Assembly (NCBI GenBank): GCA_905216195.1
Contig: CAJMSX010000010.1
Location: 9,882-73,881, forward strand
Length of the DNA stretch: 64,000 bases
Reading direction: 5' to 3'
Source of the DNA: an uncultured bacterium
Lineage (GTDB): Bacteria; Bacteroidota; Bacteroidia; Bacteroidales; Marinifilaceae
Below the pieces are notes generated by a model. That model was not told the origin of the DNA and made no database searches. It saw only the letters and a program-made list of their open reading frames with translations. This document shows, piece by piece, positions 7,997 to 16,434 of this stretch (positions are counted from its first letter, which is position 1; each line of letters begins with the position of its first letter). The position numbers were made by a program, and so were the translations under genes.

Positions 7997-9454
7997 CTAT
8001 CCGACACTACCTTCCAGACTGATTTGCAGCAGCTTCTGAGCTTCCACCGCAAACTCCATCGGCATTTTATTGATGACGTCTCCGGCATACCCCTTAATGA
8101 TTAATCCCACCGCATCCTCCGTAGAAATGCCACGCTGATTGCAATAAAACAATTGATCTTCTCCGATTTTGGAAGTTGTCGCTTCATGTTCCACCTGTGC
8201 CGTAGAATTTTCGATCTCGAGATAAGGGAAAGTATGAGCCCCGCATTTATCACCCAGCAATAAAGAGTCACACTGGGAATAATTCCGGGCATTCTGACAG
8301 CTTTTGACGACTTTTACTTTCCCCCGGTAAGCATTACTGCTATATCCGGCAGAAATTCCCTTGGAAACAATACGGCTGCGGGTATTATTACCGATATGTA
8401 TCATCTTGGTTCCCGTATCCGCTTGCTGATAATTGTTTGTCACGGCAACCGAATAAAACTCGCTGACCGAACCCTCACCCTTCAAAATCGTACTGGGATA
8501 TTTCCAGGTAATCGCTGAACCGGTTTCTACCTGAGCCCATATCAATTTAGCGTTTTCCCCCCGGCAAAGGCCTCGTTTGGTTACGAAATTATAAATGCCT
8601 CCTCTCCCTTCTTTATCTCCCGGATACCAGTTTTGTACGGTACTGTATTTTACTTCCGCATTTTTCTCCACGATAATTTCCACGATGGCCGCATGAAGCT
8701 GGTTTTCATCCCGCTGAGGAGCCGTACACCCTTCCAGGTAGCTGACATATGTGTCCTCTTCCGCAACGATTAAGGTCCGTTCGAACTGTCCGGTTTTGGC
8801 GGCATTAATCCGGAAATACGTAGAAAGCTCCATCGGACAACGCACTCCTTTAGGAATGTATACAAAAGAACCGTCACTGAATACGGCCGAATTTAAAGCC
8901 GCAAAATAATTATCGCCGTAGGTGACAACCGTGCCCAAGTATTTCTTTATCAAATCGGGATGGTCTTTCACCGCTTCTGAAAAAGAGCAAAAAATAATGC
9001 CTCTTTCCGCCAGGGCCTCTTTAAAAGTAGTTTTCACGGATATACTGTCCATAACAGCATCCACAGCTACCCCGGCCAACGTTTTCTGTTCGCTCAAAGG
9101 AATTCCCAACTTATCAAAAGTCGCTTTCAGTTCGGGGTCTACATCTTCCCAGTTTTTCTTCGCTTCCTGTTTGGGAGCGGCATAATAGATGATATCCTGA
9201 TAATCGATTTCCGGGATTTTGAGGTAAGCCCAGCGAGGCATACTCATCGTACGCCATTTCCGGTAGGCTTTCAGGCGAAATTCCAACAACCATGCCGGTT
9301 CCTCCTTTTTGGCGGAAATCGTACGGATCACCTCTTCATTCAACCCTTTACCGATCATATCGGTTTCCACCTGAGTCACAAAGCCGTATTTATAGTCGTT
9401 GCCGGTTACTTCCTGTAATATATCGTTCTGTTCTTTAGCCATATATTCATTCAT
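7997..9454 (-). CDS. sufB: Fe-S assembly scaffold subunit SufB
   Basis: SufB is the main scaffold of the SUF pathway. The 485-residue protein has the N-terminal SufB region (KYGFVTQVETDMIGKGLNEE), the central FVYIPKGVRCPMELSTYFRIN block and the C-terminal segment QVEHEATTSKIGEDQLFYC. It is the first gene of the suf operon. Two ATGs fit (9454 and 9442). No SufA or IscU scaffold and no iscR-like regulator lies beside it. Confidence 0.96.
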   Translation of the reverse strand: MNEYMAKEQNDILQEVTGNDYKYGFVTQVETDMIGKGLNEEVIRTISAKKEEPAWLLEFRLKAYRKWRTMSMPRWAYLKIPEIDYQDIIYYAAPKQEAKKNWEDVDPELKATFDKLGIPLSEQKTLAGVAVDAVMDSISVKTTFKEALAERGIIFCSFSEAVKDHPDLIKKYLGTVVTYGDNYFAALNSAVFSDGSFVYIPKGVRCPMELSTYFRINAAKTGQFERTLIVAEEDTYVSYLEGCTAPQRDENQLHAAIVEIIVEKNAEVKYSTVQNWYPGDKEGRGGIYNFVTKRGLCRGENAKLIWAQVETGSAITWKYPSTILKGEGSVSEFYSVAVTNNYQQADTGTKMIHIGNNTRSRIVSKGISAGYSSNAYRGKVKVVKSCQNARNYSQCDSLLLGDKCGAHTFPYLEIENSTAQVEHEATTSKIGEDQLFYCNQRGISTEDAVGLIIKGYAGDVINKMPMEFAVEAQKLLQISLEGSVG

Positions 9455-9476
9455 TGATAGTTCCTGCTAATCCATG

Positions 9477-9506
9477 CAAAAATACAAAAAATTATTGAGG
9501 CCCCAA
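9477..9506 (-). promoter_or_regulatory. Promoter of the suf operon
   Basis: On the leftward strand TTG (9504-9506) is followed after 19 bases by TATTTTTG (9477-9484), a close match to the Bacteroidota housekeeping promoter, about 23 bases upstream of the sufB ATG. I see no clear palindrome for a repressor. Confidence 0.6.
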
Positions 9507-9684
9507 CCTTAATGCGTTAGATTCTGCTTATCCGCTAATCGGCAAAAACAATCAGCCCTCGCCGCCTTTCTTTTTCTCTGCTTCCCAGGGGCACTTACCG
9601 ACAAAAGGAAGAAGGGAAAACTCAAAATCGGAAGATCGGGACGGGAAAAAATCCGGACAAACAAGGAATAAAAAGATTATGTAT

Positions 9685-9692
9685 TACCTTTG
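9685..9692 (+). promoter_or_regulatory. Candidate -7 element for thiL
   Basis: TACCTTTG matches TAnnTTTG 20 bases before the thiL ATG. No clear -33 TTG was found at the usual distance. Confidence 0.45.
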
Positions 9693-9712
9693 TAAAAACG
9701 AAAAATAAAACC

Positions 9713-10798
9713 ATGAAAAATAAAACCCAATATACCGAATTATCCGCCCTGGGAGAATTCGGACTGATCGATCACCTGACCAAAGATATTCAGCTCCAAA
9801 ACAGTTCTACCCTGAAAGGAGTAGGAGACGATGCCGCGGTACTGGACTACGGAGGAAAAAAAATACTGGTCAGTACCGACATGCTTGTTCAGGGTATTCA
9901 TTTCGACCTGACTTATACACCTTTGAAGCATCTGGGGTATAAAGCCGTCGCCAGCAATGTGAGTGATATATGCGCCATGAACGGAACTCCGAAACAAATC
10001 ACCGTTTCTCTAGCCCTTTCCAACCATTTTTCCGTGGAAGGAGTAGATGAACTTTATGAAGGGATTTACCTCGCCTGCCAGCGTTACGGCCTGGACCTGA
10101 TCGGAGGAGACACCACCTCTTCTCTCACGGGTATGTGTATTAGCCTCACGATTTTAGGCGAAGCCGAAGAACAGGATATCGTCTATCGGAATACAGCCGG
10201 GGAAAATCAATTGATTTGCGTCAGCGGAGATTTGGGAGCCGCTTATATGGGCTTACAGTTACTGGAACGGGAAAAAACCGTCTTCGCCGGTCAGCAGGAT
10301 GCAGCACAACCGGATTTTTCCGGGTATGAATACATTCTCGAAAGACAATTGAAACCCGAAGCGAGGGTGGATGTGGTGAAACTGCTCAAAGAAAAAAACA
10401 TCCGGCCGACGGCCATGATCGATATTTCCGACGGCCTGGCTTCCGAAATAATGCACATCTGTAAAAATTCAGGAATCGGCTGTAATCTCTACGAAGAAAA
10501 AATTCCCATCGACTATCAAACTTACAAAATGGCGGAAGAACTGAATATGAATGCCACCGTGTGTGCTTTATCGGGAGGAGAGGATTACGAACTTTTATTT
10601 ACCGTTCCCCTGGAACAATACGATATGCTGACCTCCCTGGAAGCGATTCATATTATCGGACACACCTGTAAAGCTTCCGAAGGTTGTATCCTGACGACCC
10701 GGGATGGAAATACGTTCCCTCTTAAAGCCCAGGGATGGACGAATTTCAAAACTCCGGAAAATACATCAAATCAAAAATTCGATGAAAAAAAAGAATAA
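9713..10798 (+). CDS. thiL: Thiamine-monophosphate kinase ThiL
   Basis: ThiL phosphorylates thiamine monophosphate to the active cofactor thiamine diphosphate. The 361-residue protein shows the N-terminal GEFGLIDHL, the metal-binding GVGDDAAVLD near residues 37-46, STDMLVQGIHFD, LIGGDTTSS and DISDGLASE, all typical of the PurM/ThiL superfamily. It is not next to other thi genes. Its last 17 bases overlap the start of the next gene in another frame, suggesting translational coupling. Confidence 0.95.
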   Translation: MKNKTQYTELSALGEFGLIDHLTKDIQLQNSSTLKGVGDDAAVLDYGGKKILVSTDMLVQGIHFDLTYTPLKHLGYKAVASNVSDICAMNGTPKQITVSLALSNHFSVEGVDELYEGIYLACQRYGLDLIGGDTTSSLTGMCISLTILGEAEEQDIVYRNTAGENQLICVSGDLGAAYMGLQLLEREKTVFAGQQDAAQPDFSGYEYILERQLKPEARVDVVKLLKEKNIRPTAMIDISDGLASEIMHICKNSGIGCNLYEEKIPIDYQTYKMAEELNMNATVCALSGGEDYELLFTVPLEQYDMLTSLEAIHIIGHTCKASEGCILTTRDGNTFPLKAQGWTNFKTPENTSNQKFDEKKE

Positions 10799-11393
10799 AC
10801 TCGAAAAATTACTGGAAGATATCCGGCTGTATGGTGCGGAAGGCAATCGCAGAAAATTAACGGAAGTCTTACGGGAAATCATGACTTCCCGCCGGCCGTA
10901 TTACCACGAAAGCATCGGGCAAAATTTACAAGACGGTTACAGCGACAGCCTTTTTAAAGCGTTAATCCTGGAATTGGACAACGAAGAAGAAGAAAGTATA
11001 GAAACGGCTGAACTGGCATATGTGGGGATCTGCTCCGTACTGAAAGGAGAGAAAGAATCCGTTCCGGAGCATTATAAACGCCGTCTCCTTTTACTCCATT
11101 ATTTCAGTGATTTTTTTACCGACGCTCTGATCGATATTTTTTTAGCAAAATACCGGGAAAACCATATGCTGGAGGCCCGTCAACTGGTTATGGAATGTTT
11201 GCAAAAAATGCAATGGGCCGATATGCTCTATTTGGAAGAACACCATCCGGATTATATCGATGAAGACGAGCAACTGGAACAAGTCTGCAACAACCTGGAG
11301 ATAGCAGAGGAAGCCTCCGCAGCGGACAGGGCCGAAGCGCTTTTACTTCACAAAGTGCTTTATGCTTATCTGAAGACCAAATACAAAAACTGA
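10782..11393 (+). CDS. Conserved-looking protein of unknown function, overlapping thiL
   Basis: I do not recognise this family. The frame is open from 10704, but the ATG at 10782 gives a natural 203-residue product starting MKKKNKLEKLLEDIR and needs only a short overlap with thiL. The protein is acidic, largely helical by composition, soluble, and has no signal peptide or transmembrane segment. It contains LHYFSDFFTDALIDIFLAKY and an Asp/Glu-rich region near residue 160. Repeated helix-like blocks suggest an alpha-alpha scaffold, but this is inference. It ends at a bidirectional terminator. Confidence 0.7.
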   Translation: MKKKNKLEKLLEDIRLYGAEGNRRKLTEVLREIMTSRRPYYHESIGQNLQDGYSDSLFKALILELDNEEEESIETAELAYVGICSVLKGEKESVPEHYKRRLLLLHYFSDFFTDALIDIFLAKYRENHMLEARQLVMECLQKMQWADMLYLEEHHPDYIDEDEQLEQVCNNLEIAEEASAADRAEALLLHKVLYAYLKTKYKN

Positions 11394-11414
11394 GAGCTGC
11401 GCGGGCTCTCAGTT
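11389..11414. terminator. Bidirectional terminator between the thiL unit and the RRM gene
   Basis: The inverted repeat AACTGAGAGC/GCTCTCAGTT overlaps the stop codon of the upstream gene and lies just beyond the stop of the convergent RRM gene. It is T-rich on the rightward side. Confidence 0.6.
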
Positions 11415-11425
11415 ATTTCTGCAAA

Positions 11426-11743
11426 TTAATGATTAGAATTGAATCTTCTTTCACCGCCACCTCTCGGATAAGACCGGTGGTTGCTTCTCTCTCCGCCTTC
11501 TTCTCTGGGTCTGGCCTTTTTCACCACAATCTTTCTTCCCTGGAACTCTGTTTCATTAAGAGCATTAATAGCATTCATTCCTTCGGTTTCATCTTCCATT
11601 TCAACGAAACCAAAACATTTTGAATTACCGGTTTCTCTGTCGGTAATTACTTTAGCAGATGTAACAGTACCATGCTCTCCGAAAAGAGCTGCCAAGTCCT
11701 CGCCCGTTGTAGCAGAACTCATCTTTGCAACAAAAATATTCAC
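11426..11743 (-). CDS. Small RRM RNA-binding protein
   Basis: A single RNA-recognition motif of 105 residues. RNP2 is IFVAKM (3-8) and RNP1 is KCFGFVEM (42-49), with the usual spacing. The C-terminal tail is Arg/Gly-rich (RGGGERRF), which often adds nonspecific RNA affinity. Such small RRM proteins are abundant in Bacteroidota and act as RNA chaperones or post-transcriptional regulators in place of Hfq. A -7 element at 11838-11845 implies a 5' leader of about 90 bases, which is long for this genome and could carry autoregulation. Confidence 0.93.
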   Translation of the reverse strand: MNIFVAKMSSATTGEDLAALFGEHGTVTSAKVITDRETGNSKCFGFVEMEDETEGMNAINALNETEFQGRKIVVKKARPREEGGERSNHRSYPRGGGERRFNSNH

Positions 11744-11837
11744 AATAAAAAAATTAAATTAGTAAAACATGCAGAAGAATACGCAGAGAGATTTTTTTAG
11801 TTTCAAAAAAGCAAGTCCGGAATCCTCCTATCGAGGA

Positions 11838-11845
11838 CAAATATA
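11838..11845 (-). promoter_or_regulatory. Candidate -7 element for the RRM gene
   Basis: The leftward strand reads TATATTTG about 95 bases upstream of the ATG. No matching -33 was seen. If used, it gives a long, A/T-rich 5' leader. Confidence 0.45.
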
Positions 11846-11926
11846 AAGTAAATATTTAATAGTCAGAAATAAAAAAATGTATTAATTTTTCCAGAAAAAA
11901 TATTTTTTATTTTATTCATTCATTTA

Positions 11927-11957
11927 TTTGGTTTTTCCGGAGAATGCATTACATTTG
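11927..11957 (+). promoter_or_regulatory. Promoter of tRNA-Phe
   Basis: TTTG (11927-11930) and TACATTTG (11950-11957) are separated by exactly 19 bases, a full match to the Bacteroidota housekeeping promoter. The tRNA begins 15 bases downstream of the -7 element. Confidence 0.8.
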
Positions 11958-11972
11958 CACTCGCAAAACGAT

Positions 11973-12045
11973 GGTGTCATAGCTCAGTCGGTAGAGCAAA
12001 GGACTGAAAATCCTTGTGTCCCTGGTTCGATTCCAGGTGATACCA
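11973..12045 (+). tRNA. tRNA-Phe (GAA)
   Basis: A complete cloverleaf of 73 bases. Acceptor arms GGTGTCA/TGATACC pair over 7 positions with one G-T wobble; the D-arm is GCTC/GAGC; the anticodon stem AAGGA/TCCTT holds loop CTGAAAA with anticodon GAA at 12006-12008; the T-arm is CCTGG/CCAGG with TTCGATT. The discriminator is A. The genome does not encode CCA (ACT follows), so CCA must be added after transcription. Confidence 0.97.
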
Positions 12046-12053
12046 CTCCTTCG

Positions 12054-12087
12054 AAATCCCTGAAAATAAAATTTCAGGGATTTTTTA
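12054..12087 (+). terminator. Terminator of tRNA-Phe
   Basis: An inverted repeat with AAATCCCTGAAA/TTTCAGGGATTT arms and a T-rich 3' side begins 9 bases after the tRNA end. Confidence 0.8.
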
Positions 12088-12245
12088 TCCCTTTTCTCCG
12101 GAAACAAGTCCGGGCAGAGAAGATCCCGAATGCCCAGCCCCACAAGAACGGTAAATATACAGACAAGCCGGGAGGACCCTTTCATCTACAAACGTCAAGA
12201 AAAACCAAGGAAATAAAAATACGGGGAAAAAGCCGTCGAATTATC

Positions 12246-12253
12246 TATCTTTG
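12246..12253 (+). promoter_or_regulatory. Candidate -7 element for dinB
   Basis: TATCTTTG matches TAnnTTTG and lies 14 bases upstream of the dinB ATG, giving a very short leader. No LexA-like box was recognised. Confidence 0.45.
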
Positions 12254-12267
12254 CTCCAAAAAGGGAA

Positions 12268-13341
12268 ATGCTACAACGTAAAATCATCCACATCGACATG
12301 GACGCCTTCTATGCATCGGTAGAACAACGGGACCACCCGGAATACCGGGGCAAACCGGTCGCAGTAGGACGACCGACTCAGCGGGGCATCGTAGCTGCCG
12401 CCAGCTATGAAGCCCGCCAATACGGAATTCATTCGGCTATGTCTTCCCAAAAAGCCCTTCAATTATGTCCGCAACTTATTTTCATTCCTTCCCGCATGGA
12501 AGTCTATAAAAACGTATCCTCCGAAATCCATGAAATATTCCATCAATATACCGACATCGTCGAACCCCTATCCTTGGACGAAGCCTTTCTGGACGTCACC
12601 GAAAATAAAAAAGGCTGGGTATCGGCTACCGAAATCGCCCGAAACATAAAAAAAGAAATTAAAGAAAAAATCGGGCTCATCGCTTCAGCCGGTATTTCCT
12701 ACAATAAATTTCTGGCAAAGATTGCTTCGGACTACCGGAAACCCGACGGTTTGTTCACCATTCATCCCAACCAAGCCTCGGAATTCATTGAAGCCTTGCC
12801 CATCGAAGCATTCTGGGGCATCGGGAAAGTAACCGCCCGTCAAATGCACGCCTTAGGCATTCATAACGGAGCTCAACTCAAAAAATGTTCACTGGAATTT
12901 CTGCTTCGTAACTTCGGCAAAACCGGAGCTCTATACCACGATTTTTCCCACGGAATAGACCCGCGGTCCGTAGAAGCAGTACACATTCGGAAATCGGTGG
13001 GATGTGAACATACGTTCGACAAAGACCTTACACAGCCTACGGAAATCATCATTGAAATTTACCATGTGGTGATAGAACTGATTGAAAGGTTAAAAAAAGC
13101 GGGTTTCCACGGCCAGACGTTAACTCTCAAAATTAAATTCCACGACTTCTCTCAAAAAACCCGAAGTATTACTCCCGGCTATATTCTCAGAACAAAAGAG
13201 CAAATTCTGCCCTTGACCAAGGCCCTGTTTAAGGATACAGATCTGGAAAACAAACGTATTCGTTTGTTGGGAGTCAGCCTATCGAATCCCGTAGATCCTT
13301 CGGTACGTAGAGAACCTATTCAACTTTGCTTCGATTTTTAA
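12268..13341 (+). CDS. dinB: DNA polymerase IV (Y-family translesion polymerase)
   Basis: DinB copies past damaged template bases with low fidelity. The 357-residue sequence has the catalytic DMDAFYASVEQRD near residue 8, the YEARQYGIHSAMSS finger motif, the second catalytic site PLSLDEAFLDVTE near residue 103, the IASAGISYNKFLAKIASDYRKPDG block and the helix-hairpin-helix (IEAFWGIGKVTA). It ends with a little-finger domain and a final FDF that resembles a sliding-clamp-binding tail (QLCFDF). Confidence 0.95.
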   Translation: MLQRKIIHIDMDAFYASVEQRDHPEYRGKPVAVGRPTQRGIVAAASYEARQYGIHSAMSSQKALQLCPQLIFIPSRMEVYKNVSSEIHEIFHQYTDIVEPLSLDEAFLDVTENKKGWVSATEIARNIKKEIKEKIGLIASAGISYNKFLAKIASDYRKPDGLFTIHPNQASEFIEALPIEAFWGIGKVTARQMHALGIHNGAQLKKCSLEFLLRNFGKTGALYHDFSHGIDPRSVEAVHIRKSVGCEHTFDKDLTQPTEIIIEIYHVVIELIERLKKAGFHGQTLTLKIKFHDFSQKTRSITPGYILRTKEQILPLTKALFKDTDLENKRIRLLGVSLSNPVDPSVRREPIQLCFDF

Positions 13342-13703
13342 ATTTACCGGCTTTCCTCCCCTTTTCCGGTATTCCCGCTCATACCTATTTCCGGGATTTT
13401 TTATTAAAAAATAGAGTATATTTCTATTTTTCTTCCATTTATTAAAATAAAACCGTTCAATTGTTATTTTATTTACAAAATATTTATTATTATTGTACTT
13501 GTTCTGCTTTTTAATCGAACCAACCTCAGGATTAATTAAATGTGGAGGATGCATTAGACCGTACATCCGCTCGATTTCCCGGGCAGATAAACCGGAATAA
13601 CGCACGCTAATAAAATAACCGGAAGTTTCACCCCTTTTTCCTTCTGCAAAGAAAGGAGCTCTAACCGCAGAAGACATCCTCTTAAAATCAAATTATCTAT
13701 TGA
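13342..13703. other. Intergenic region, 362 bases, mostly AT-rich
   Basis: It starts with a weak hairpin (TCCCG/CGGGA near 13373-13398) followed by a T-run that may end dinB transcription. It then becomes very AT-rich. A leftward open frame (13279-13677, 132 codons) crosses it and overlaps the dinB end. The first 50 or so codons look protein-like, the rest is lysine/asparagine-rich AT filler. I see no family, promoter or ribosome site that would make it a gene, although a decayed or orphan gene is possible. No promoter was recognised for the gene starting at 13710. Confidence 0.4.
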
Positions 13704-13709
13704 ATGCTT

Positions 13710-14675
13710 ATGAAAAGAATACTTGTCATCGTAAACAAAAACTGGGAGACGGAACCCGTACTGAATGCTCTTACTCATCCGAAACTACGTCCGGAAGAAT
13801 TACCGTTTCCCGAAATCGTGAATACTCCCCGGGATGCCGACAATCGTATGAGTCAACCCCGGGCACTGTTTTCCCTCGGAGGTGCAGGCAAAGAACGTCT
13901 GGAAATAATGGTACGTTGCATTGAAGATCTGATGGCAACCGGAGTGAACACTTCCAGTTCCCTGGAGAAATACCAGGTATTGCCCCCTGTAATAGCCGAA
14001 GATGCAGCCGACCTGATTATCAGTGTCAGTACGGCCAATTATCCCTATACAGAGCCGGGAGATGTTCCGGTTGCCCCGGATTGGCTTGAATCGCACAACG
14101 GATCGGTAGTACTCGGCGGCAATTTCTTTATCCATGACGGAGCGAGCCCCGACGCCGATCCGGACACCAAACTGAAACATCCTGCCGTAGGGACTTTTAT
14201 CGCTTCGAACGTCAATTCCGAATTGTTCCAGTTGGCTGAGTCCGTAACCGTTCGTCTTTCTCCTGGCGGTAAACCGAAAATGATACCGCCTCCCCATGCC
14301 CCTTCTCCCCACTTGAAATGTATCGGCGATGCCGGTTATTCCGCCATCAGTTCCGTTAACGTGACGGATTACAATGCTTACGATACCATCGACAGCGAAG
14401 CCTTAGGGGAATTTTACCGGAAAGCTCCGGCCCACTGCACTCCTAATTCGATCGAAACCACCCACGGTGTAGTAAAAATCTGTACCCGGGAAGAACCTAT
14501 CCTCTTCCTTTCCCCGATTACCGATCGTTTGAATCACTTTAACGATGACGTAACGGATGCCCAGAACTACGTAGCGGCCTTTAACGGCGGGCTGGTACTG
14601 GGAGAATTACTTTGCCTCCTCAACGATTTCGTTCAGCAAGGCAAGACTTTCGAATCAGAAAAAAAACAGAAATGA
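13710..14675 (+). CDS. Protein of unknown function paired with a phospholipase B-like hydrolase
   Basis: The 321-residue product begins MKRILVIVNKNWETEPVL; an ATG two codons earlier (13704) is also possible. There is no signal peptide. The N-terminal beta strand followed by an ETEP motif, the glycine-rich VVLGGNFFIHDG and the C-terminal DRLNHFNDDVTDAQNYVAAFNGGLVLGELL loosely recall the nucleoside-phosphorylase/nucleosidase fold. I do not consider that assignment established. The gene lies 16 bases before the phospholipase B-like gene and is surely cotranscribed with it, so a shared substrate is likely. GC content and codon choice look like the neighbours. Confidence 0.6.
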   Translation: MKRILVIVNKNWETEPVLNALTHPKLRPEELPFPEIVNTPRDADNRMSQPRALFSLGGAGKERLEIMVRCIEDLMATGVNTSSSLEKYQVLPPVIAEDAADLIISVSTANYPYTEPGDVPVAPDWLESHNGSVVLGGNFFIHDGASPDADPDTKLKHPAVGTFIASNVNSELFQLAESVTVRLSPGGKPKMIPPPHAPSPHLKCIGDAGYSAISSVNVTDYNAYDTIDSEALGEFYRKAPAHCTPNSIETTHGVVKICTREEPILFLSPITDRLNHFNDDVTDAQNYVAAFNGGLVLGELLCLLNDFVQQGKTFESEKKQK

Positions 14676-14691
14676 ATTAAAAGAAAACAGG

Positions 14692-16320
14692 ATGCAAGAC
14701 AAAAATAGCTATGAATACCAGGAAATAATCCGTAACCCCTATTGCATGGGATTTTACGAATTGAAAAACAATTGCCGCAATTACAGCATTATTTCCATCG
14801 ACCCGGAAAAGGATGTACTGACGAACGAGTACCTGGCCGGCGTAGTACAAGGAGAATTACAAAGTGCCGGACTGATCCGGGCTTCCCGGAACAATACCTG
14901 GAATAATACCTACCTTTGTGACCCGACTCACCACTTTCCTAAAAACCGGGAACCTACAGAAACCGAATTGAAAAAAGCCGCCGATTGTCTGAGGACCAAT
15001 TACACTTACCTCTATGCCTGGTTATGCCGGAAGCAAGGCGAGCGGATTGCAGAAAATATCAAACGACTGCTGTTGCGCATGTACGGTATCTATCGGGGAC
15101 AAAAGGGAGATGCACCGGAATCTGCAGATTTTCAAGCATTATCTCCGGAAGCTTTGGGCGAAGAAGCTTTTATTCTGGCATACGGGGAAACTCCTCTTAC
15201 CTTTCTGGATATTTACTTCATCAACGCTCAAATGGATATGTTCGACGCGATTTCCGGATCACTGGAAACCACTTACGGACTTCATAAGCCCGATCATTGT
15301 TCGGCCTTCCTCAAGCGCACCGAGGACGATATCTTTTGGACCCACAACAGTTGGTGCGGTTTTTTGTCACAATCGCACACACTGACCTACCTGATCCGGA
15401 ACGGTGAAACCAAGGATTTCATCACCCAAAATTCCTATTGCCAGGGACAGTTCGGTAGTAATATGGATTTCGGCTTCAACGGGCAGGGCATCTGTTTTAA
15501 CGAAACGACCCACCGTTATTCCTATAACCAACCTCAAACGGAAGGCATCTGGCTGTGCTGGCGGGCCGCCGCTGCCGAAATGTTTGCCGGAGATATCGAC
15601 GATTTCTGCCAACACATTATGGCGGACAATACCGGTACCTATTTGAACGGCTATGCGCTGATCGACGTAAACACCGGGGAGACCGCTTTACTGGAAATGA
15701 GCTATAAGACTTTCGCCCTGTTCCGCTCCCACGGAGGCGACTATACCTTGACGGAATACCGCACCGATGAAAGCGGTAAGCAGCAAAAAACAAACATGAG
15801 TGCGGACGATTATAATCCGGATCTACTATCGAAAGAAGCCATCTTCGGTGTCAATTTCCCGGTAGATTATACCGTATCGAACGAGCTGCTTTCACGCGAC
15901 AATCGTCCGAAACGCCGTATTCAGTTCCGCAACGAAATCGGTAAAGTAAAAGATATGGAAACCGCCAAGGCCCTGATTACCTACGTAGAAGAAAACGAAC
16001 CCCTTTCGGTTTACGGACGTTGGGATCTCGGTCATGGAAATGCCGGCGGCTATGGAAAAACCATCCCCGACGGTGCCGTGGATTCCAAAGCTTTTTCCGC
16101 CAAGGCTGTAAAAGCATTATTGGATAGCCTGCAATTCAAACCGAATAGGGAAAGTGAAAAAACTTCTTTCTGGATGCTTTACGGTACTGCAAAAATCAAC
16201 GGAAAACCTTTCATCTGGTCGGAATCACCCTGGAAGGACGCCAATAAAAATCCGGAGGAAACTTTTGTTCCCGACCGTTTGGAAGGCGAATGGACAGCAA
16301 TCAGGATATTTATAGATTGA
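14692..16320 (+). CDS. Phospholipase B-like (PLBD/LAMA-type) Ntn-hydrolase, cytoplasmic
   Basis: The 542-residue protein aligns by eye with animal lysosomal PLBD proteins. Cys203 in HCSAFLKRT corresponds to the N-terminal nucleophile after self-cleavage. It is followed by IFWTHNSW (PLBD: VAHNTW), NTGTYLNGYALIDV (PLBD: NSGTYNNQWMIVDY), a GAVDSKAFS block and GKPFIWSESPW (PLBD: PFQWSTSPF) near the C-terminus. Such proteins are amidases or phospholipases of the Ntn fold, made as precursors. Unlike the animal proteins it has no signal peptide, so it should act in the cytoplasm. The first ~200 residues would be the released propeptide. The C45 acyltransferase group is a possible alternative within the same fold. 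Substrate unknown. Confidence 0.7.
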   Translation: MQDKNSYEYQEIIRNPYCMGFYELKNNCRNYSIISIDPEKDVLTNEYLAGVVQGELQSAGLIRASRNNTWNNTYLCDPTHHFPKNREPTETELKKAADCLRTNYTYLYAWLCRKQGERIAENIKRLLLRMYGIYRGQKGDAPESADFQALSPEALGEEAFILAYGETPLTFLDIYFINAQMDMFDAISGSLETTYGLHKPDHCSAFLKRTEDDIFWTHNSWCGFLSQSHTLTYLIRNGETKDFITQNSYCQGQFGSNMDFGFNGQGICFNETTHRYSYNQPQTEGIWLCWRAAAAEMFAGDIDDFCQHIMADNTGTYLNGYALIDVNTGETALLEMSYKTFALFRSHGGDYTLTEYRTDESGKQQKTNMSADDYNPDLLSKEAIFGVNFPVDYTVSNELLSRDNRPKRRIQFRNEIGKVKDMETAKALITYVEENEPLSVYGRWDLGHGNAGGYGKTIPDGAVDSKAFSAKAVKALLDSLQFKPNRESEKTSFWMLYGTAKINGKPFIWSESPWKDANKNPEETFVPDRLEGEWTAIRIFID

Positions 16321-16361
16321 ATGTCGCCCTCGTGGAGCGATAACCGTCCGCATCTAAAACA

Positions 16362-16390
16362 GTGCTTCCCCGCTTAAGGCGGGGAAGCAC
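16362..16390. terminator. Strong GC-rich hairpin between convergent genes
   Basis: The arms GTGCTTCCCCGC and GCGGGGAAGCAC pair perfectly over 12 positions around a 5-base loop. It lies between the ends of the phospholipase B-like gene and the leftward membrane-protein gene. The best T-run is on the leftward side (TGTTTTAG), so it is either a terminator or a palindromic repeat unit (a related palindrome is at 57029-57043). Confidence 0.5.
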
Positions 16391-16434
16391 AAGGTCACCG
16401 GAAATACATCCGCCTTCACTAAAAATCAGTTTTT

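Noticed and set aside
11928..12281. Open frame over tRNA-Phe
   Set aside because: It reads through the tRNA and its terminator, so it is a chance frame.
13279..13677. Leftward frame of 132 codons between dinB and the unknown gene
   Set aside because: It overlaps the dinB 3' end, has no recognised domain or promoter, and its second half is AT-rich filler. Left as a low-probability decayed gene in the intergenic entry.
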